From: SZUA-217 sp034658975
Lineage (GTDB): Bacteria; Actinomycetota; Acidimicrobiia; Spongiisociales; ZC4RG35
Length of the DNA: 27,258 bases
Direction of reading: 5' to 3'
Assembly (NCBI GenBank): GCA_034658975.1
Contig: JAYEGJ010000120.1
Location: 1 to 27,258, forward strand
Under the pieces are notes generated by a model, which saw only the letters and a list, made by a program, of their open reading frames with translations, did not search any database and was not told the origin of the DNA. Shown in pieces: positions 7,880-17,200 of this stretch; within the stretch, counting starts at the first letter, position 1, and each line of letters begins with the position of its first letter. Both the position numbers and the translations under genes were made by a program.

Positions 7880-9055
7880 GTGAGTGCAGCGACCCAAATC
7901 GCATCGAAGGACCTGAAGCTCAGGTTCCGGGATCGCTCCGCCATCATCATCGGGATCATCGCCCCTTTGGTCCTGGCTGTGATCTTCAATCTCATCTTTG
8001 GTGGGGCCGGGGACGCGGCGGTGGGCTTGGATCTCGATTACGGGATGGTCGACCTGGACCAGAGCCAGCTCACCACCGAGTTCACGAACGTATTGGAGGA
8101 CGTTGAAGAGGAGGGGATCCTCAACCTCGACCTATACGCGAGCCGTGCCGACGCTGAGACCGCTATCGATGAGGGAGACATCGATGCCTTCTATCTCATC
8201 CTGGAGGGCTTCCAACAGGACGTCTTCACCGGCTCGGTTCCGACGATCGAAGTGATTGGGAACGTAGACGCCCCCATCTCCACCAACATCGCGGCATCGA
8301 TTGCCGAGCAGTTCTCGAGCGGGATCGAGGCGACCCAGCTTGCGATCCAGACGGCGATCCAGGTGGGCAAGGCTCCTCCGCCACCCGACGTCGACCCCTC
8401 TTCGGCGGCGTTCTCCTATGTGATGACCGACGAGTCGGCAGAGACCCGGCAGCTTGATGCGACCACCTTCTACGCCGCGGGGATGTCGGTGTTCTTCCTG
8501 TTCTTCACGGTCCAATACGGCGTCCTCGGCCTCATCGAGGAGGAACGCGACGGGACGATGGTCAGGCTGATGGCGGCGCCGATGCCGCGATCGTCGATCA
8601 TTGTTGCCAAGGCCATCCTCTCCTTCACTCTGGGGGTCATCTCGATGGGCGTGCTCATCGGGGCCACGTCATTGGAGTTCCTCATGGGAGCCGACTGGGG
8701 TGCGCCTGCGGGGGTTGCGCTGCTTGTGATCACTGGCATCCTCTCGGGCGTCGGGATAATGGGACTGGTGGCCTCCTTCGCCAAGACTGCAGAAGGCGCC
8801 GGCAGCCTCGGAGCGATCGTCGCGGTCATTCTCGGCATGATGGGTGGGGTGTTCTTCCCGCTCGGATCGGGTGACGACCTCCTCTCCAAGCTGACCTTCC
8901 TCACCCCGCATGCCTGGTTCATGAGAGGCCTCGGTGACCTGGCGGGAGACGCTCCCTGGACCAACGCCCTGCCGGCGGCGGGCGCGATGCTCGTGTTCGC
9001 GCTGGTGACCGGCGCAATCTCCTGGGTGCTTCTGAACAGGAGGCTGGCGCGATGA
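7880..9055 (+). CDS. ABC-2 type exporter permease, subunit 1
   Basis: This 391-residue integral membrane protein has one N-terminal transmembrane helix (about residues 20-42, 'AIIIGIIAPLVLAVIFNLIF'), then a large extracytoplasmic domain of ~150 residues, then about five helices starting at 'GMSVFFLFFTVQYGVLGLI'. That is the ABC2_membrane_3 (YhgE/Pip-like) layout used by lipid and antibiotic exporters. The cytoplasmic 'EERDGTMVRLMAAPM' between helices 2 and 3 is the typical ATPase-coupling helix. It starts with GTG one base after the ATPase stop and ends in an ATGA overlap with permease 2. The two permeases presumably form a heterodimer with the ATPase. Specificity is unknown. Confidence 0.9.
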   Translation: MSAATQIASKDLKLRFRDRSAIIIGIIAPLVLAVIFNLIFGGAGDAAVGLDLDYGMVDLDQSQLTTEFTNVLEDVEEEGILNLDLYASRADAETAIDEGDIDAFYLILEGFQQDVFTGSVPTIEVIGNVDAPISTNIAASIAEQFSSGIEATQLAIQTAIQVGKAPPPPDVDPSSAAFSYVMTDESAETRQLDATTFYAAGMSVFFLFFTVQYGVLGLIEEERDGTMVRLMAAPMPRSSIIVAKAILSFTLGVISMGVLIGATSLEFLMGADWGAPAGVALLVITGILSGVGIMGLVASFAKTAEGAGSLGAIVAVILGMMGGVFFPLGSGDDLLSKLTFLTPHAWFMRGLGDLAGDAPWTNALPAAGAMLVFALVTGAISWVLLNRRLAR

Positions 9056-10221
9056 AGGTGCTCGCCATCGGCTACTCGAACATCAGACGGATGCTCAGGG
9101 AGAAGTCGAACATCTTCTTTGTCTTCATCTTCCCCATAGCGATCATCCTGCTCGTAGGCCTCCAGTTCGGCGGGGGCTTCGATCCGATCGTCGGCATCTA
9201 TCAGGCCGACGACGGGCAGATAGCGGAATCAGTTGTCACCGAGCTCGAGAACACCGAGGGTCTGGCGACCCGGTTGTACGAGTCCCCGGATGACCTGTTT
9301 GCCGGAGTCGAGCGTGGACAGATCCAAGCCGGGCTCACACTCCCGGCCGGGATGGACGATCTTGCCCGCTCTGGGGAACAGGTCGAGATGGGGTTCGTGG
9401 CCCGGCCCGACGGTGCCGGACCCCAGATGCAATCACTCGTTGGAGCGGCCGTTGCCGACGTGATGCGACCCGTCGGAGCTGCCCAGTTCGCCAACGCTGC
9501 GACCGGTTCTGTTACTACCTTCGATCAGTCACTGTCGGTCGCTCTGAGCCTCGGTGACAACGTGCAGGGCCCGGCCGTCGAGGTCACGGCGGTTGGGGAA
9601 TCGCTATTCCCCGCGGACATGGGTCAGTTCGATCTGGGGGCACCGTCGATGACCGTTATGTTCGTGTTCCTCACCGCCATGGCCGGCTCCGCTGCGCTGA
9701 TCCTCACCCGTAAACTCGGGATCAGCCAGAGGATGCTGTCCACGCCAACACCGGTCGGCGCGATTGTCGTGGGTGAGTCCGTTGGCAGATGGGGGACCGC
9801 CATGGTCCAGGGTCTCTACATCATGATCTTCTCTTTCCTCATCTTCGGCGTTGATTGGGGCGACCCGATTGGGGCCTTCCTGGTTCTGGTCACATTCTCT
9901 GCCGTGGGCGCAGGGGCGGGAGTCCTGATGGGATCGACGTTCGCCAACGACGAACAGGCGGGGGGAGTCGGAGTCATGCTCAGCATCGGCATGGCGGCGC
10001 TGGGGGGCGCCATGTTCCCGCTCGAGCTGTTCGGGGAGACTATGCAGAAAGTGGCACACGCCACACCGCACGCCTGGGCGATTGATGCCTTTTCCGAATT
10101 GATAAGGCATGATGGGGCAACCGGCGACATCGTCTTCGAGCTGGGCGTGTTGGCTCTTTATGCGTCCGTGCTCTTCGCCCTGGCGGCGTGGAGGTTGCGC
10201 GTTGCCATCACCAGGCCTTGA
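9052..10221 (+). CDS. ABC-2 type exporter permease, subunit 2
   Basis: The 389-residue product has the same layout as the preceding permease: an N-terminal helix ('NIFFVFIFPIAIILLVGLQF'), a long extracytoplasmic domain (about 45-195) and a membrane bundle from 'PSMTVMFVFLTAMAGSAALIL' onward. A coupling segment 'TRKLGISQRMLSTPTPV' corresponds to the 'EERDGTMVRLMAAPM' stretch of permease 1. The C-terminal 'HATPHAWAIDAFSELI' matches 'LTPHAWFMRGLGDL' in permease 1, supporting origin of the pair by duplication. The start overlaps the previous stop (ATGA). It is the third gene of the exporter operon, and the next gene begins 8 nt downstream. Confidence 0.9.
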   Translation: MKVLAIGYSNIRRMLREKSNIFFVFIFPIAIILLVGLQFGGGFDPIVGIYQADDGQIAESVVTELENTEGLATRLYESPDDLFAGVERGQIQAGLTLPAGMDDLARSGEQVEMGFVARPDGAGPQMQSLVGAAVADVMRPVGAAQFANAATGSVTTFDQSLSVALSLGDNVQGPAVEVTAVGESLFPADMGQFDLGAPSMTVMFVFLTAMAGSAALILTRKLGISQRMLSTPTPVGAIVVGESVGRWGTAMVQGLYIMIFSFLIFGVDWGDPIGAFLVLVTFSAVGAGAGVLMGSTFANDEQAGGVGVMLSIGMAALGGAMFPLELFGETMQKVAHATPHAWAIDAFSELIRHDGATGDIVFELGVLALYASVLFALAAWRLRVAITRP

Positions 10222-10229
10222 ATCAGGTC

Positions 10230-10832
10230 ATGACAACAGAGCAACAGCAGCGTCGGAGTCGGCTGGGGAAGATCCTGACCACGGCAGGTGGTCTGTGGGC
10301 CGGGCTGTTCGTCGCGGCCAACTTCCTCAACGTCGGTGGCACGCCGCTTGGTGATGTCCTTGGTTTCTTTGGCAACAACCTGATCTTTCCCTTCGTGCTG
10401 TTGTTCGCGGGTCGAGCGATGAGACGTAGCGCCGGACGTCCCAGCGTCGAGGACAGTCTCGGGACCACTCAGCCCGCTCCGAGACAGCAGGCACCACCAC
10501 CGCCACCACAGAGTCCGGTTTCCAGACCCGCTCCCAGACCCGCTCCCAGACCCGCTCCCAGACCCGCTCCCAGACCGTCCTTGCCAACTCCGACGGCCGA
10601 GCCCGACTTCGAGGAGTTGGCGGCGGCGCTGGGTATGGAGGAGCACGAGATGTCCGAGGGCGGGATGTCCGGGAGCGAGACTCCGACTCCAATGGGTGAT
10701 CACACACCGATGACCTCGAAGGAGATGATCGCCGAGGCGCCGGAGGCACCGATCAGCGAGCCCGGTTCCACCGCGAAAACCTCGAAGGAGATGATCGCCG
10801 AAGCCAAGAAGCGTCTCGAGGGCGGCAGCTAG
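10230..10832 (+). CDS. Unrecognised membrane protein with Pro/Arg repeat linker and duplicated C-terminal motif
   Basis: I do not recognise this 200-residue protein. Residues ~15-35 and ~45-62 are two hydrophobic, probably membrane-spanning segments. Residues ~80-122 are a Pro-rich linker containing four repeats of Arg-Pro-Ala-Pro, and the remainder is acidic and Met-rich. The motif 'TSKEMIAEA' occurs twice near the C-terminus (162-170 and 184-192), encoded by a 23-nt identical direct repeat. ATG 10230 is chosen over the earlier GTG-type start at 10188 because it lies 8 nt after the permease stop. Position suggests it belongs to the exporter operon, perhaps as an accessory or anchoring protein, but that is inference. 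The stop codon lies one base before the assembly gap. Confidence 0.68.
   Translation: MTTEQQQRRSRLGKILTTAGGLWAGLFVAANFLNVGGTPLGDVLGFFGNNLIFPFVLLFAGRAMRRSAGRPSVEDSLGTTQPAPRQQAPPPPPQSPVSRPAPRPAPRPAPRPAPRPSLPTPTAEPDFEELAAALGMEEHEMSEGGMSGSETPTPMGDHTPMTSKEMIAEAPEAPISEPGSTAKTSKEMIAEAKKRLEGGS
10523..10577 (+). repeat. 12-bp tandem repeat, about 4.5 copies, inside a coding sequence
   Basis: The unit CAGACCCGCTCC is repeated perfectly at 10523, 10535, 10547 and 10559, followed by a partial copy. It encodes (Arg-Pro-Ala-Pro)n in the linker of the membrane protein. A 12-nt unit keeps the frame whatever the copy number, so linker length may vary between strains. Perfect identity at third codon positions points to recent slippage or unequal recombination. 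Confidence 0.95.
10713..10801 (+). repeat. 23-nt direct repeat pair encoding the TSKEMIAEA motif
   Basis: Two identical 23-nt copies lie at 10713-10735 and 10779-10801, starting ACCTCGAAGGAG, 66 nt apart and in the same frame. They encode a duplicated amphipathic peptide ('TSKEMIAEA') at the C-terminus of the membrane protein. Conservation at third positions suggests a recent internal duplication. Confidence 0.9.
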
Positions 10833-10833
10833 T

Positions 10834-10933
10834 NNNNNNNNNNNNNNNNNNNNNNNNNNNNNNNNNNNNNNNNNNNNNNNNNNNNNNNNNNNNNNNNNNN
10901 NNNNNNNNNNNNNNNNNNNNNNNNNNNNNNNNN
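10834..10933. other. Assembly gap (100 Ns)
   Basis: Exactly 100 Ns join the end of the repeat-containing membrane protein gene (stop at 10830-10832) to the 3' end of plsB (stop at 10945-10947). One hundred is a conventional filler length, so the real distance is unknown. Convergent terminators or a small gene could lie here. Confidence 0.97.
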
Positions 10934-10944
10934 GTCGTAGCGGC

Positions 10945-13224
10945 CTAGCCCTCCAACCCGGCTGCGGCGAGCGACCGTGCTGCCCTGACTTCGTCGGCAA
11001 ACGTGGCCCGACGCCGCTCCACATCTGGTCCGTCTTCTATCAGGTCGCGATTGCGGGCCAGGGCGAGGGCCGTCTTGAAGAGAACCTGGCTGGCGCTCTC
11101 ACCGGAGATGAGCTTCTCTTCGATCCGGTACATACGGGCCCTGGCGAGACAGGCCTTGAGAAACTTCTTTTCGTCGAAGGGCCCCTTGAGCGCCTCCAAC
11201 TCGTCTCCGACGACCTGGTAGGCATCGAGGAAAGACAGGACCGCCCAATAGGCAACGGGTGCGCCCATCTTGGCAACGACCCCCAGAGCGCCGGTCGCGG
11301 GAAGGGTCGATTCCCAATCCGGCACATCGATGGCGATGTCATCGGAGACATCGACGACGAACCGATCTTTCTCCTGGAAGTAGAACTCGAACTTCAGCAG
11401 GTCCCGCAGGTCGAGCATCCGCTGTTTTGCGATGGCGGGATCACGCTCTCCGTCTTCGATCATCGAGGTGAGGGCCATCTCGGCGATGGCGCGTGGGACG
11501 AAGTAATGAACGACCACGTTCCGGTAGTAGGAGAGACGGATCATCTGATCGTCATCGAGCCAGTAGACACGACGACCGACCGCCTCGTGGCTCGACACGT
11601 TCCCGTGCTCGGCCAGCGCTTGGAGGATGGCGCGGACGACGTCCGGGTCCGAAAGGTCGACGTCCTCGGTGAGGGGGAGACCGCGAGCTTTGATGAAGTG
11701 CATCAGCGGAGCACAGATCTCGGCGAGGCCGGCGGCGGTCTTCGCCGACCCTCGGGCGGCGAGCAGCGCGATGCTGACGCTCGCCGTTGGCGTGATCGGA
11801 GTGACCCGTCCGATGCGATACATGATCTCGAAAGCCAGCTTCTGGAGCCCGATCGAATCCTCTTCGCTCTCATCGATCTCATCCAGAAGCGCCGCCGCCG
11901 ACACGGCTTCCCCGAATCGAATGTGGATGTCCCCGTAGCGTCTCCGCAGTGAGCGAACCGCCCTGATCAGCCAGCCGAATGACTCCTCTTCCTTGCCCCG
12001 GCCCTGGGCCTCGCGGGCGTAGTCGGGGACATCCTGGATTTGGTCATATGCGATGGATACCGGAACGAGCTTGATGTCTTCAGACTTGCCTGCCTGAAGC
12101 GAACCGACGATGTAGTTGAGAAGTCCGAAACGAGCTGCCCCCAGTTTCCCCGAGCGTGACCTGCCCCCTTCCAGATACCACTCCAGGGGGAAACGGCTCT
12201 CGATCAGGAAGTCGATATAGGACCTCAGGACCAGCTTGTAGAGATCGTTGTCCTTGAACGACCTCCGTATGAAAAAGACTCCAGTTCGGCGGAGAAGGGG
12301 ACCGAGTGGGAAGAAATTCAGATTGATCCCTCCGGCCGTGTGATTGGGCGGAAGGTCGTTCTCCCAAAGCATGAACTGGAGGCTCAGCCTGTCGAGGTTG
12401 GAACGATGTGCGGGAAGGAAGACGACCGGACTGGCTTCGCCGAGCTTGGCGATGTCGGCCACCTCCGCCTCGTCGTATCTGATCTCTCCGTAGCCCTGGC
12501 GGTACAAGGCGTGGATGGCGTTGGCTATCAGGTCGATCATGTATGGACTGTGGGTGGCAGCGATCTCACGCAGGTAATGCTCTGCGCGCTTGCGGGCGAG
12601 TTGGCGATCCATACCCTCCCCGTCGGCGAACTCGTTGACGGCTTCCACGAAGTCCCGCCGCGACAGGATCGCCTCGGGGACGAATCGAGGGATCTTGTAA
12701 CGATTGCCTCTCAATTGGCGCTCGGCCCGGTCGAGGAGACGCCATGCCTGACGCGTCATGTAGGGCCCGACGCCGTCGATCTCTTCAGACGATTCGTACG
12801 CGGCGACGGCAACTGCGGCGTGGGCACCCTGCGCAGCGATGAGACGCACCCGCCGGGGTCGGAACGTCCTGATCCAATAGGCGCGGAAACCCCGCGGATC
12901 TCTCGGATCTCCGAGCCGCATCACATCCGACCATCGCACCGATCGCCGTCCTTCTTTTTCCGGAGCCATCCAGACAACCCGTACGGCGATGAGGAAGGGG
13001 TCGTCCGGTGCAGTCACCCGGGCCTCGAGTTCATCGTTGTCGCCCCCCTTGCCTCTGCGAGATGATCTGATGCGGATCGTCTGGCTACCCGCACCGCCGT
13101 GGGACCGGATCCACTTCTCCAACAGGCGCGCTTCTAGGTCGGTGGCGACGTCCAACAGGTAGACGACAGTGGCTCCTTCGGGGCCTTTCAGGAAGCTTTT
13201 GTGGTGTTCTTCACTCCTGGGCAC
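10945..13224 (-). CDS. plsB: Glycerol-3-phosphate 1-O-acyltransferase, PlsB type
   Basis: The 759-residue protein matches the PlsB family, membrane-associated enzymes that put the first acyl chain onto sn-glycerol-3-phosphate using acyl-CoA or acyl-ACP. Motif I is 'PAHRSNLDRL' (HX4D, His273 and Asp278), motif II 'GVFFIRRSF', motif III 'WYLEGGRSRSGK' (about 349-360), and motif IV lies near 'LVPVSIAYDQI'. Length is close to mycobacterial PlsB2 and E. coli PlsB. The GTG start at 13224 sits 6 nt after a TAGAGT -10-like hexamer, which suggests a leaderless mRNA. It is divergent from dtd. The window also encodes PlsY, so the organism seems to have both acyl-CoA/ACP and acyl-phosphate routes to lysophosphatidate. 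Confidence 0.95.
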   Translation of the reverse strand: MPRSEEHHKSFLKGPEGATVVYLLDVATDLEARLLEKWIRSHGGAGSQTIRIRSSRRGKGGDNDELEARVTAPDDPFLIAVRVVWMAPEKEGRRSVRWSDVMRLGDPRDPRGFRAYWIRTFRPRRVRLIAAQGAHAAVAVAAYESSEEIDGVGPYMTRQAWRLLDRAERQLRGNRYKIPRFVPEAILSRRDFVEAVNEFADGEGMDRQLARKRAEHYLREIAATHSPYMIDLIANAIHALYRQGYGEIRYDEAEVADIAKLGEASPVVFLPAHRSNLDRLSLQFMLWENDLPPNHTAGGINLNFFPLGPLLRRTGVFFIRRSFKDNDLYKLVLRSYIDFLIESRFPLEWYLEGGRSRSGKLGAARFGLLNYIVGSLQAGKSEDIKLVPVSIAYDQIQDVPDYAREAQGRGKEEESFGWLIRAVRSLRRRYGDIHIRFGEAVSAAALLDEIDESEEDSIGLQKLAFEIMYRIGRVTPITPTASVSIALLAARGSAKTAAGLAEICAPLMHFIKARGLPLTEDVDLSDPDVVRAILQALAEHGNVSSHEAVGRRVYWLDDDQMIRLSYYRNVVVHYFVPRAIAEMALTSMIEDGERDPAIAKQRMLDLRDLLKFEFYFQEKDRFVVDVSDDIAIDVPDWESTLPATGALGVVAKMGAPVAYWAVLSFLDAYQVVGDELEALKGPFDEKKFLKACLARARMYRIEEKLISGESASQVLFKTALALARNRDLIEDGPDVERRRATFADEVRAARSLAAAGLEG

Positions 13225-13230
13225 GTCGCC

Positions 13231-13236
13231 ACTCTA
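13231..13236 (-). promoter_or_regulatory. -10 element of plsB (leaderless)
   Basis: On the minus strand TAGAGT fits the TAnnnT actinobacterial -10 and ends 6 nt before the GTG start of plsB, placing the expected transcription start on the start codon. No Shine-Dalgarno sequence is seen. No good -35 was found. Confidence 0.5.
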
Positions 13237-13257
13237 TTTCAATGGCAGAATTCATCT

Positions 13258-13713
13258 GTGCGGATCGTTGCCCAAAGAGTCGAGTCGGCATCTGTGAGAG
13301 TCGGATCCGAGTTGGTCGGGCGTATTGGCACCGGCCTCTGTCTTCTGGTCGGAGTCGAAGAGGGCGACGGTGAACCTGACGTCTTGGCCGCGGTCGACAA
13401 GATCATCAACCTGAGGGTCTTCGCCGACGAGGCCGGGAAGATGAACCGGTCGCTGCTCGATGTGGGCGGGTCGGTCCTGGTGGTGAGCCAGTTCACGCTC
13501 CTCGGAGACATTCGCAAGGGTCGCCGCCCTTCGTTCACCAAATCTGCTGCTCCGGGTCATGCCTCCGCGCTAATCCAGCAGATGCTCGATCTGTTTGCTG
13601 GCGAAGGCGTCGAGACTGCGGGCGGGAGGTTCGGGGCGCACATGGGCGTGGAGATCTTCAACGACGGTCCTGTGACCTTTGTCATCGATGTCAAGCAAGG
13701 CGTCGTTTTCTGA
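13258..13713 (+). CDS. dtd: D-aminoacyl-tRNA deacylase
   Basis: The 151-residue protein is a DTD-family enzyme that hydrolyses D-amino acids from mischarged tRNAs. It begins 'RIVAQRVESASVRV', as most Dtd proteins do, carries the catalytic 'SQFTLLGD' (SQxTL) and 'GGRFGAHM' motifs, and ends in 'NDGPVTFVID' (the NxGPxT cross-subunit motif). The start is GTG 13258 because the 19 residues added by the upstream GTG at 13201 are not family-like and lie in the divergent plsB start region. There is no clear Shine-Dalgarno sequence; CAGAAT at 13246-13251 might be a weak leaderless -10. Its last 23 nt overlap the convergent plsY 3' end. Confidence 0.95.
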   Translation: MRIVAQRVESASVRVGSELVGRIGTGLCLLVGVEEGDGEPDVLAAVDKIINLRVFADEAGKMNRSLLDVGGSVLVVSQFTLLGDIRKGRRPSFTKSAAPGHASALIQQMLDLFAGEGVETAGGRFGAHMGVEIFNDGPVTFVIDVKQGVVF

Positions 13714-14284
13714 GACTGGAGTCATACCAGTGCTTCTGCCACAGAGCGGCGGTTGCTCCCAGGCTGAACAACAACAGCAACCCGCCCGCGTCGATCCCCC
13801 AGGAGACGGGCCAGTCGAGCGCCAACCATGCCACGGCAGCGAGATTGAGGAGCCCGAGGGTCCAAACGACGGCGGTCCCCGATGACTTCGTGATCAGGGC
13901 GATCAGGGCTATCGCCAGGATGACGGGCAGGAAAACGGCTGGCCAGACAATGAGCAATATGCCGCCGGTGATGGCGAGGCCCTTGCCTCCTTTGAACCCG
14001 TACCAGACGTTTGCCACATTGCCGACGATGGCAGCCAGGCCTGCGACGACAGCGCCAACGTCACCGGCCATCATCAGCCCGGCGACCGCCGCTGCGGCGC
14101 CCTTCCCCATCTCGATCAGGAGGACGAGGACGGCCAGGAAGGGGCCACCAAGCCTCAGGGCATTGTTGGTTCCCGGGTTTCCGGAGCCATCCGAACGAAG
14201 ATCGACACCCCACAGTCGCCCGAGTCCGTGGGCGGTCGGAATGGATCCGATCAGATAGCCCACGATGGCGGCGAAAGCGATCAA
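13691..14284 (-). CDS. plsY: Acyl-phosphate:glycerol-3-phosphate acyltransferase
   Basis: PlsY is an integral membrane enzyme that transfers an acyl group from acyl-phosphate to glycerol-3-phosphate. The sequence shows 'GSIPTAHGLGRLWG', 'DLRSDGSGNPGTNNALR' and 'FKGGKGLA', the conserved loops of the family, among five or so hydrophobic segments. The TTG start at 14284 is chosen because GGAGGT precedes it with about 8 nt spacing and it overlaps the upstream helicase stop as TTGA. The longer ATG-started frame would add unrelated residues. At 197 residues the length is normal. Being coupled to a helicase-nuclease pair rather than to plsX is unusual. The 3' end overlaps dtd tail-to-tail by 23 nt. 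Confidence 0.93.
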   Translation of the reverse strand: MIAFAAIVGYLIGSIPTAHGLGRLWGVDLRSDGSGNPGTNNALRLGGPFLAVLVLLIEMGKGAAAAVAGLMMAGDVGAVVAGLAAIVGNVANVWYGFKGGKGLAITGGILLIVWPAVFLPVILAIALIALITKSSGTAVVWTLGLLNLAAVAWLALDWPVSWGIDAGGLLLLFSLGATAALWQKHWYDSSLRKRRLA

Positions 14285-17200
14285 CTGCCGACCTCCGCCT
14301 GGCCCGGTCCGCAGAACCGCAGGAAGTCGCACGAGTGGCACCACTGGCCCGGATGTTCGGCGAAGTCCTCGGCGACTATGCGGTCTGTCAACGATTCGAG
14401 AGAGCCGCGTGCACCTTCGACCCACGTCTCATCGGCGTCGTAGCTCACTTCGTCGAGACCGTTCCCGAGATAGGCAAACGTGACTCTCATGGACTCCGGA
14501 GTCGAGTAACCGAAATCAACGTCGGTGGCTGCCACGGCATATGCCTGGAGCTGAACGACGCGCGAGGGATCGTCTTTCGGTCTTCCGCTCTTGAAGTCAA
14601 CGACCTCCCACAGTCCATCCTCGACGTACACCGCGTCGATTCGGCCTCTCACCTTGTGTCCGGCGCCGACCTCGATGGAAAAAGGCACTTCGACGAGAGC
14701 GGCACGACCATCGGCGAATCTCGATTCGAGATAGGTGGTGTAGGCGCCGGGACCGACGACGCTGTCGGAGTCGTCCGTGTCGTAGAGGTCGGGGGAGAAC
14801 TCATCAAGTGGTATCTGGCCGCGCTGGTGGAGCTCGATCCTGCGATGGACTTCGGTGCCATGGTTTGCAGCGGGATTGGGCCGGCGGGGGAGGGGGTCGA
14901 CGCTCGTCCAGAAGAATCGCTTGGGGCACTGGGCGTAGGTGACCAGGCCGGTCACCGAGACCGCTAGAGCCTTTGACTCTGCGTCGTCTGTCGATGGCTC
15001 GGCCAGATTGAAAAGGCGCTGGATCGTCTCGTCCACCGTGCGCTGGTACTCCTCTGTCACGTCGAGCTTCTCAGCGATCGTACGCATGGATCCCTGTTGA
15101 GCAAGGGCGGATCTCAGACCATCCTCCCATCCGGTCGCGAACAGGGGGTCGGGGCTGGCTGGCAGGTCCGGGGATCGGAGAAGGTCGGGTCTCGGGGTCA
15201 GCTCAGCGGTGCCACCGTCTCGTGTCGCCTCGTGGTCACGCACCATTTCGAAGAGCTCTGAAGGCTTCTTTGGCCTCTTCGACGGCTCGGGCAACCCGTA
15301 CCAGTAGGCCCCGGTGACGAAGAGGCGCTGCTTGGCGCGGGTGACGGCGACGTAGGCGACCCTCCACTCCTGGGCGGTGTGTCGTGCTCGAAGGTGGTCA
15401 TCCCGGTCATCGCGGTCGGCCGGAAGATCATCGAGGACGGAGTCGATCCGGAGATCGACCGGCAGATGTTCGGCGAATCTGATCGGGTCGGGGAACTGTC
15501 CCGACCCTGACGGGAAGTTTCCGTGGGTCACCGCAGGTATGGCCACCGTCTCCCATTCCAGTCCTTTGGCGCGATGGACGGTCACGAGGGTGACCGCGTC
15601 TTCACCAGACAGGTGGGCGGAGTCGAGTTCCTCGGTCGGCTCGTCCTCCATCGCCTCCAGATAGTCGAGGAATGCGCCGAGCGAGGGGCGGCCCTTGAGT
15701 GGGCTCCAGTCGTCGGCGAGGTCCAGGAGCCGATAGATGTTGAGCCGCGCCGTCAGCCGGACATTTGGCGGAAGTGCGTCGATGTCCTGCCACGCCCTCG
15801 TCCGGTCCAGGACCGTGCGGCAGATCTCAACGAGGGATTGTCCCTGGCTTTCGGTGACAGCGGCGCGGTACACCAAGAGAAATCGCTCCAGGGCGCCGAC
15901 AGCCTCTTGCCTGAGCCCAGAGATCTCACCGACTGCTTCTGCCGCCTCCATGAGGGAGACGGGAGCGGGGTCCTCGGTTCGCTCCTCGCTCAGGGAGGAC
16001 GCAACCCATCGGGTGAGAGGTGCGAGGTCGGCGAGGCCGAGCCGGTAGCGACTTCCGAAGAGGACCTGGGTGAGTGCGGCGGAGTCTTCGGGCCGCTCGA
16101 TGATCGTCAGCCATGCGCGTAGGTCGGCTACCTCCGGGACAGAGAAGAGCCCGCCGACGTTTGCCACCTCGACCGGGATGTCCCGGCGCGCCATCGCTTC
16201 CACTACCACGGCGAAGTCCTTGTTCTTCCTGAACAGCACGGCCATCTCAGACCATTTCGATCCGCTGTCGTGGAACTCTTCGAACCTCGAGGCGATCCAG
16301 TCGGCTTCGGCAACGGCGTCGGTGGCCCAGTGAGTGGCTATGTCGGCCGGCAGACCCGATCTGGCGGCCACAAGGTCCTCAGCCGTTGGGTTGGCCGTGG
16401 ATCTGACGACGTTGGCGATATCGAGGATCGGCTGCGCCGAACGACGATTGAGTGTCAGCTCGCGCTCGCTGACATCGTCTCCGAAGTGAGATGCAAACAA
16501 CTCGAAGTTCTCGGCCGAGGCGCCCCGCCATTCATAGATCGTCTGGTCTTCGTCGCCAACTGCGATGACCGGAAACCCCTCGTCGAAGACCGAGGTGAGG
16601 AGCACCCGCTGTGCGGGATTGGTGTCCTGGTACTCATCGAGGACCACCGCCCGATAGCGATCTCTTATGGCGTCAGCGAGTTCAGGGTGGCTCCTGACGA
16701 TCTGTGTGGACAGAGTGACGAGGTCTCCGTAATCCACGACGCGCAACCGTCGTTTGTCGGCGGCATACTCGCGCAGGGTCTCTGCCATCTCCGTTCGCGC
16801 AGCCCAAACCTCGTCTGATGGGTCAGGCGAAGCACTGATCAGGTCTTCCGGAACCAGCAGGTGGTCGCCTGCCCGGTCGCCGAGTTTCCGCACCCGATCG
16901 AGACTCCGGACCTGGGTGATGTCCAGGTAGTCGAAGGCCGTGTGGTGGAACGTCTCACGCATGATCTGCCGGGCAAAGGTGGGTGTGATCACCTTTGCCC
17001 GGTTGTCGACTCCGGCCAGCGCCCCGAATTCGGAGAGGATCTGTGCCGCGAATCCGTGATAGGTGTGAACCTCCACCTGACGCCCCGGGTCGATCTCGGT
17101 CGGGAGCATTTGACGTACCTTCGCGGAGAGCTCGGCGGCGGCCTTGTTGGTGAACGTGATCCCGAGGATCTGCTCCGGCTCGACTCCGTGGTTCTCAATG

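Noticed and set aside
10523..10577. CRISPR-like array
   Set aside because: The 12-bp units are contiguous without spacers and in frame in a coding sequence.
10158..11024. Frame running through the N gap on the minus strand
   Set aside because: It joins antisense sequence of the repeat protein to plsB through 100 unknown bases and is meaningless.
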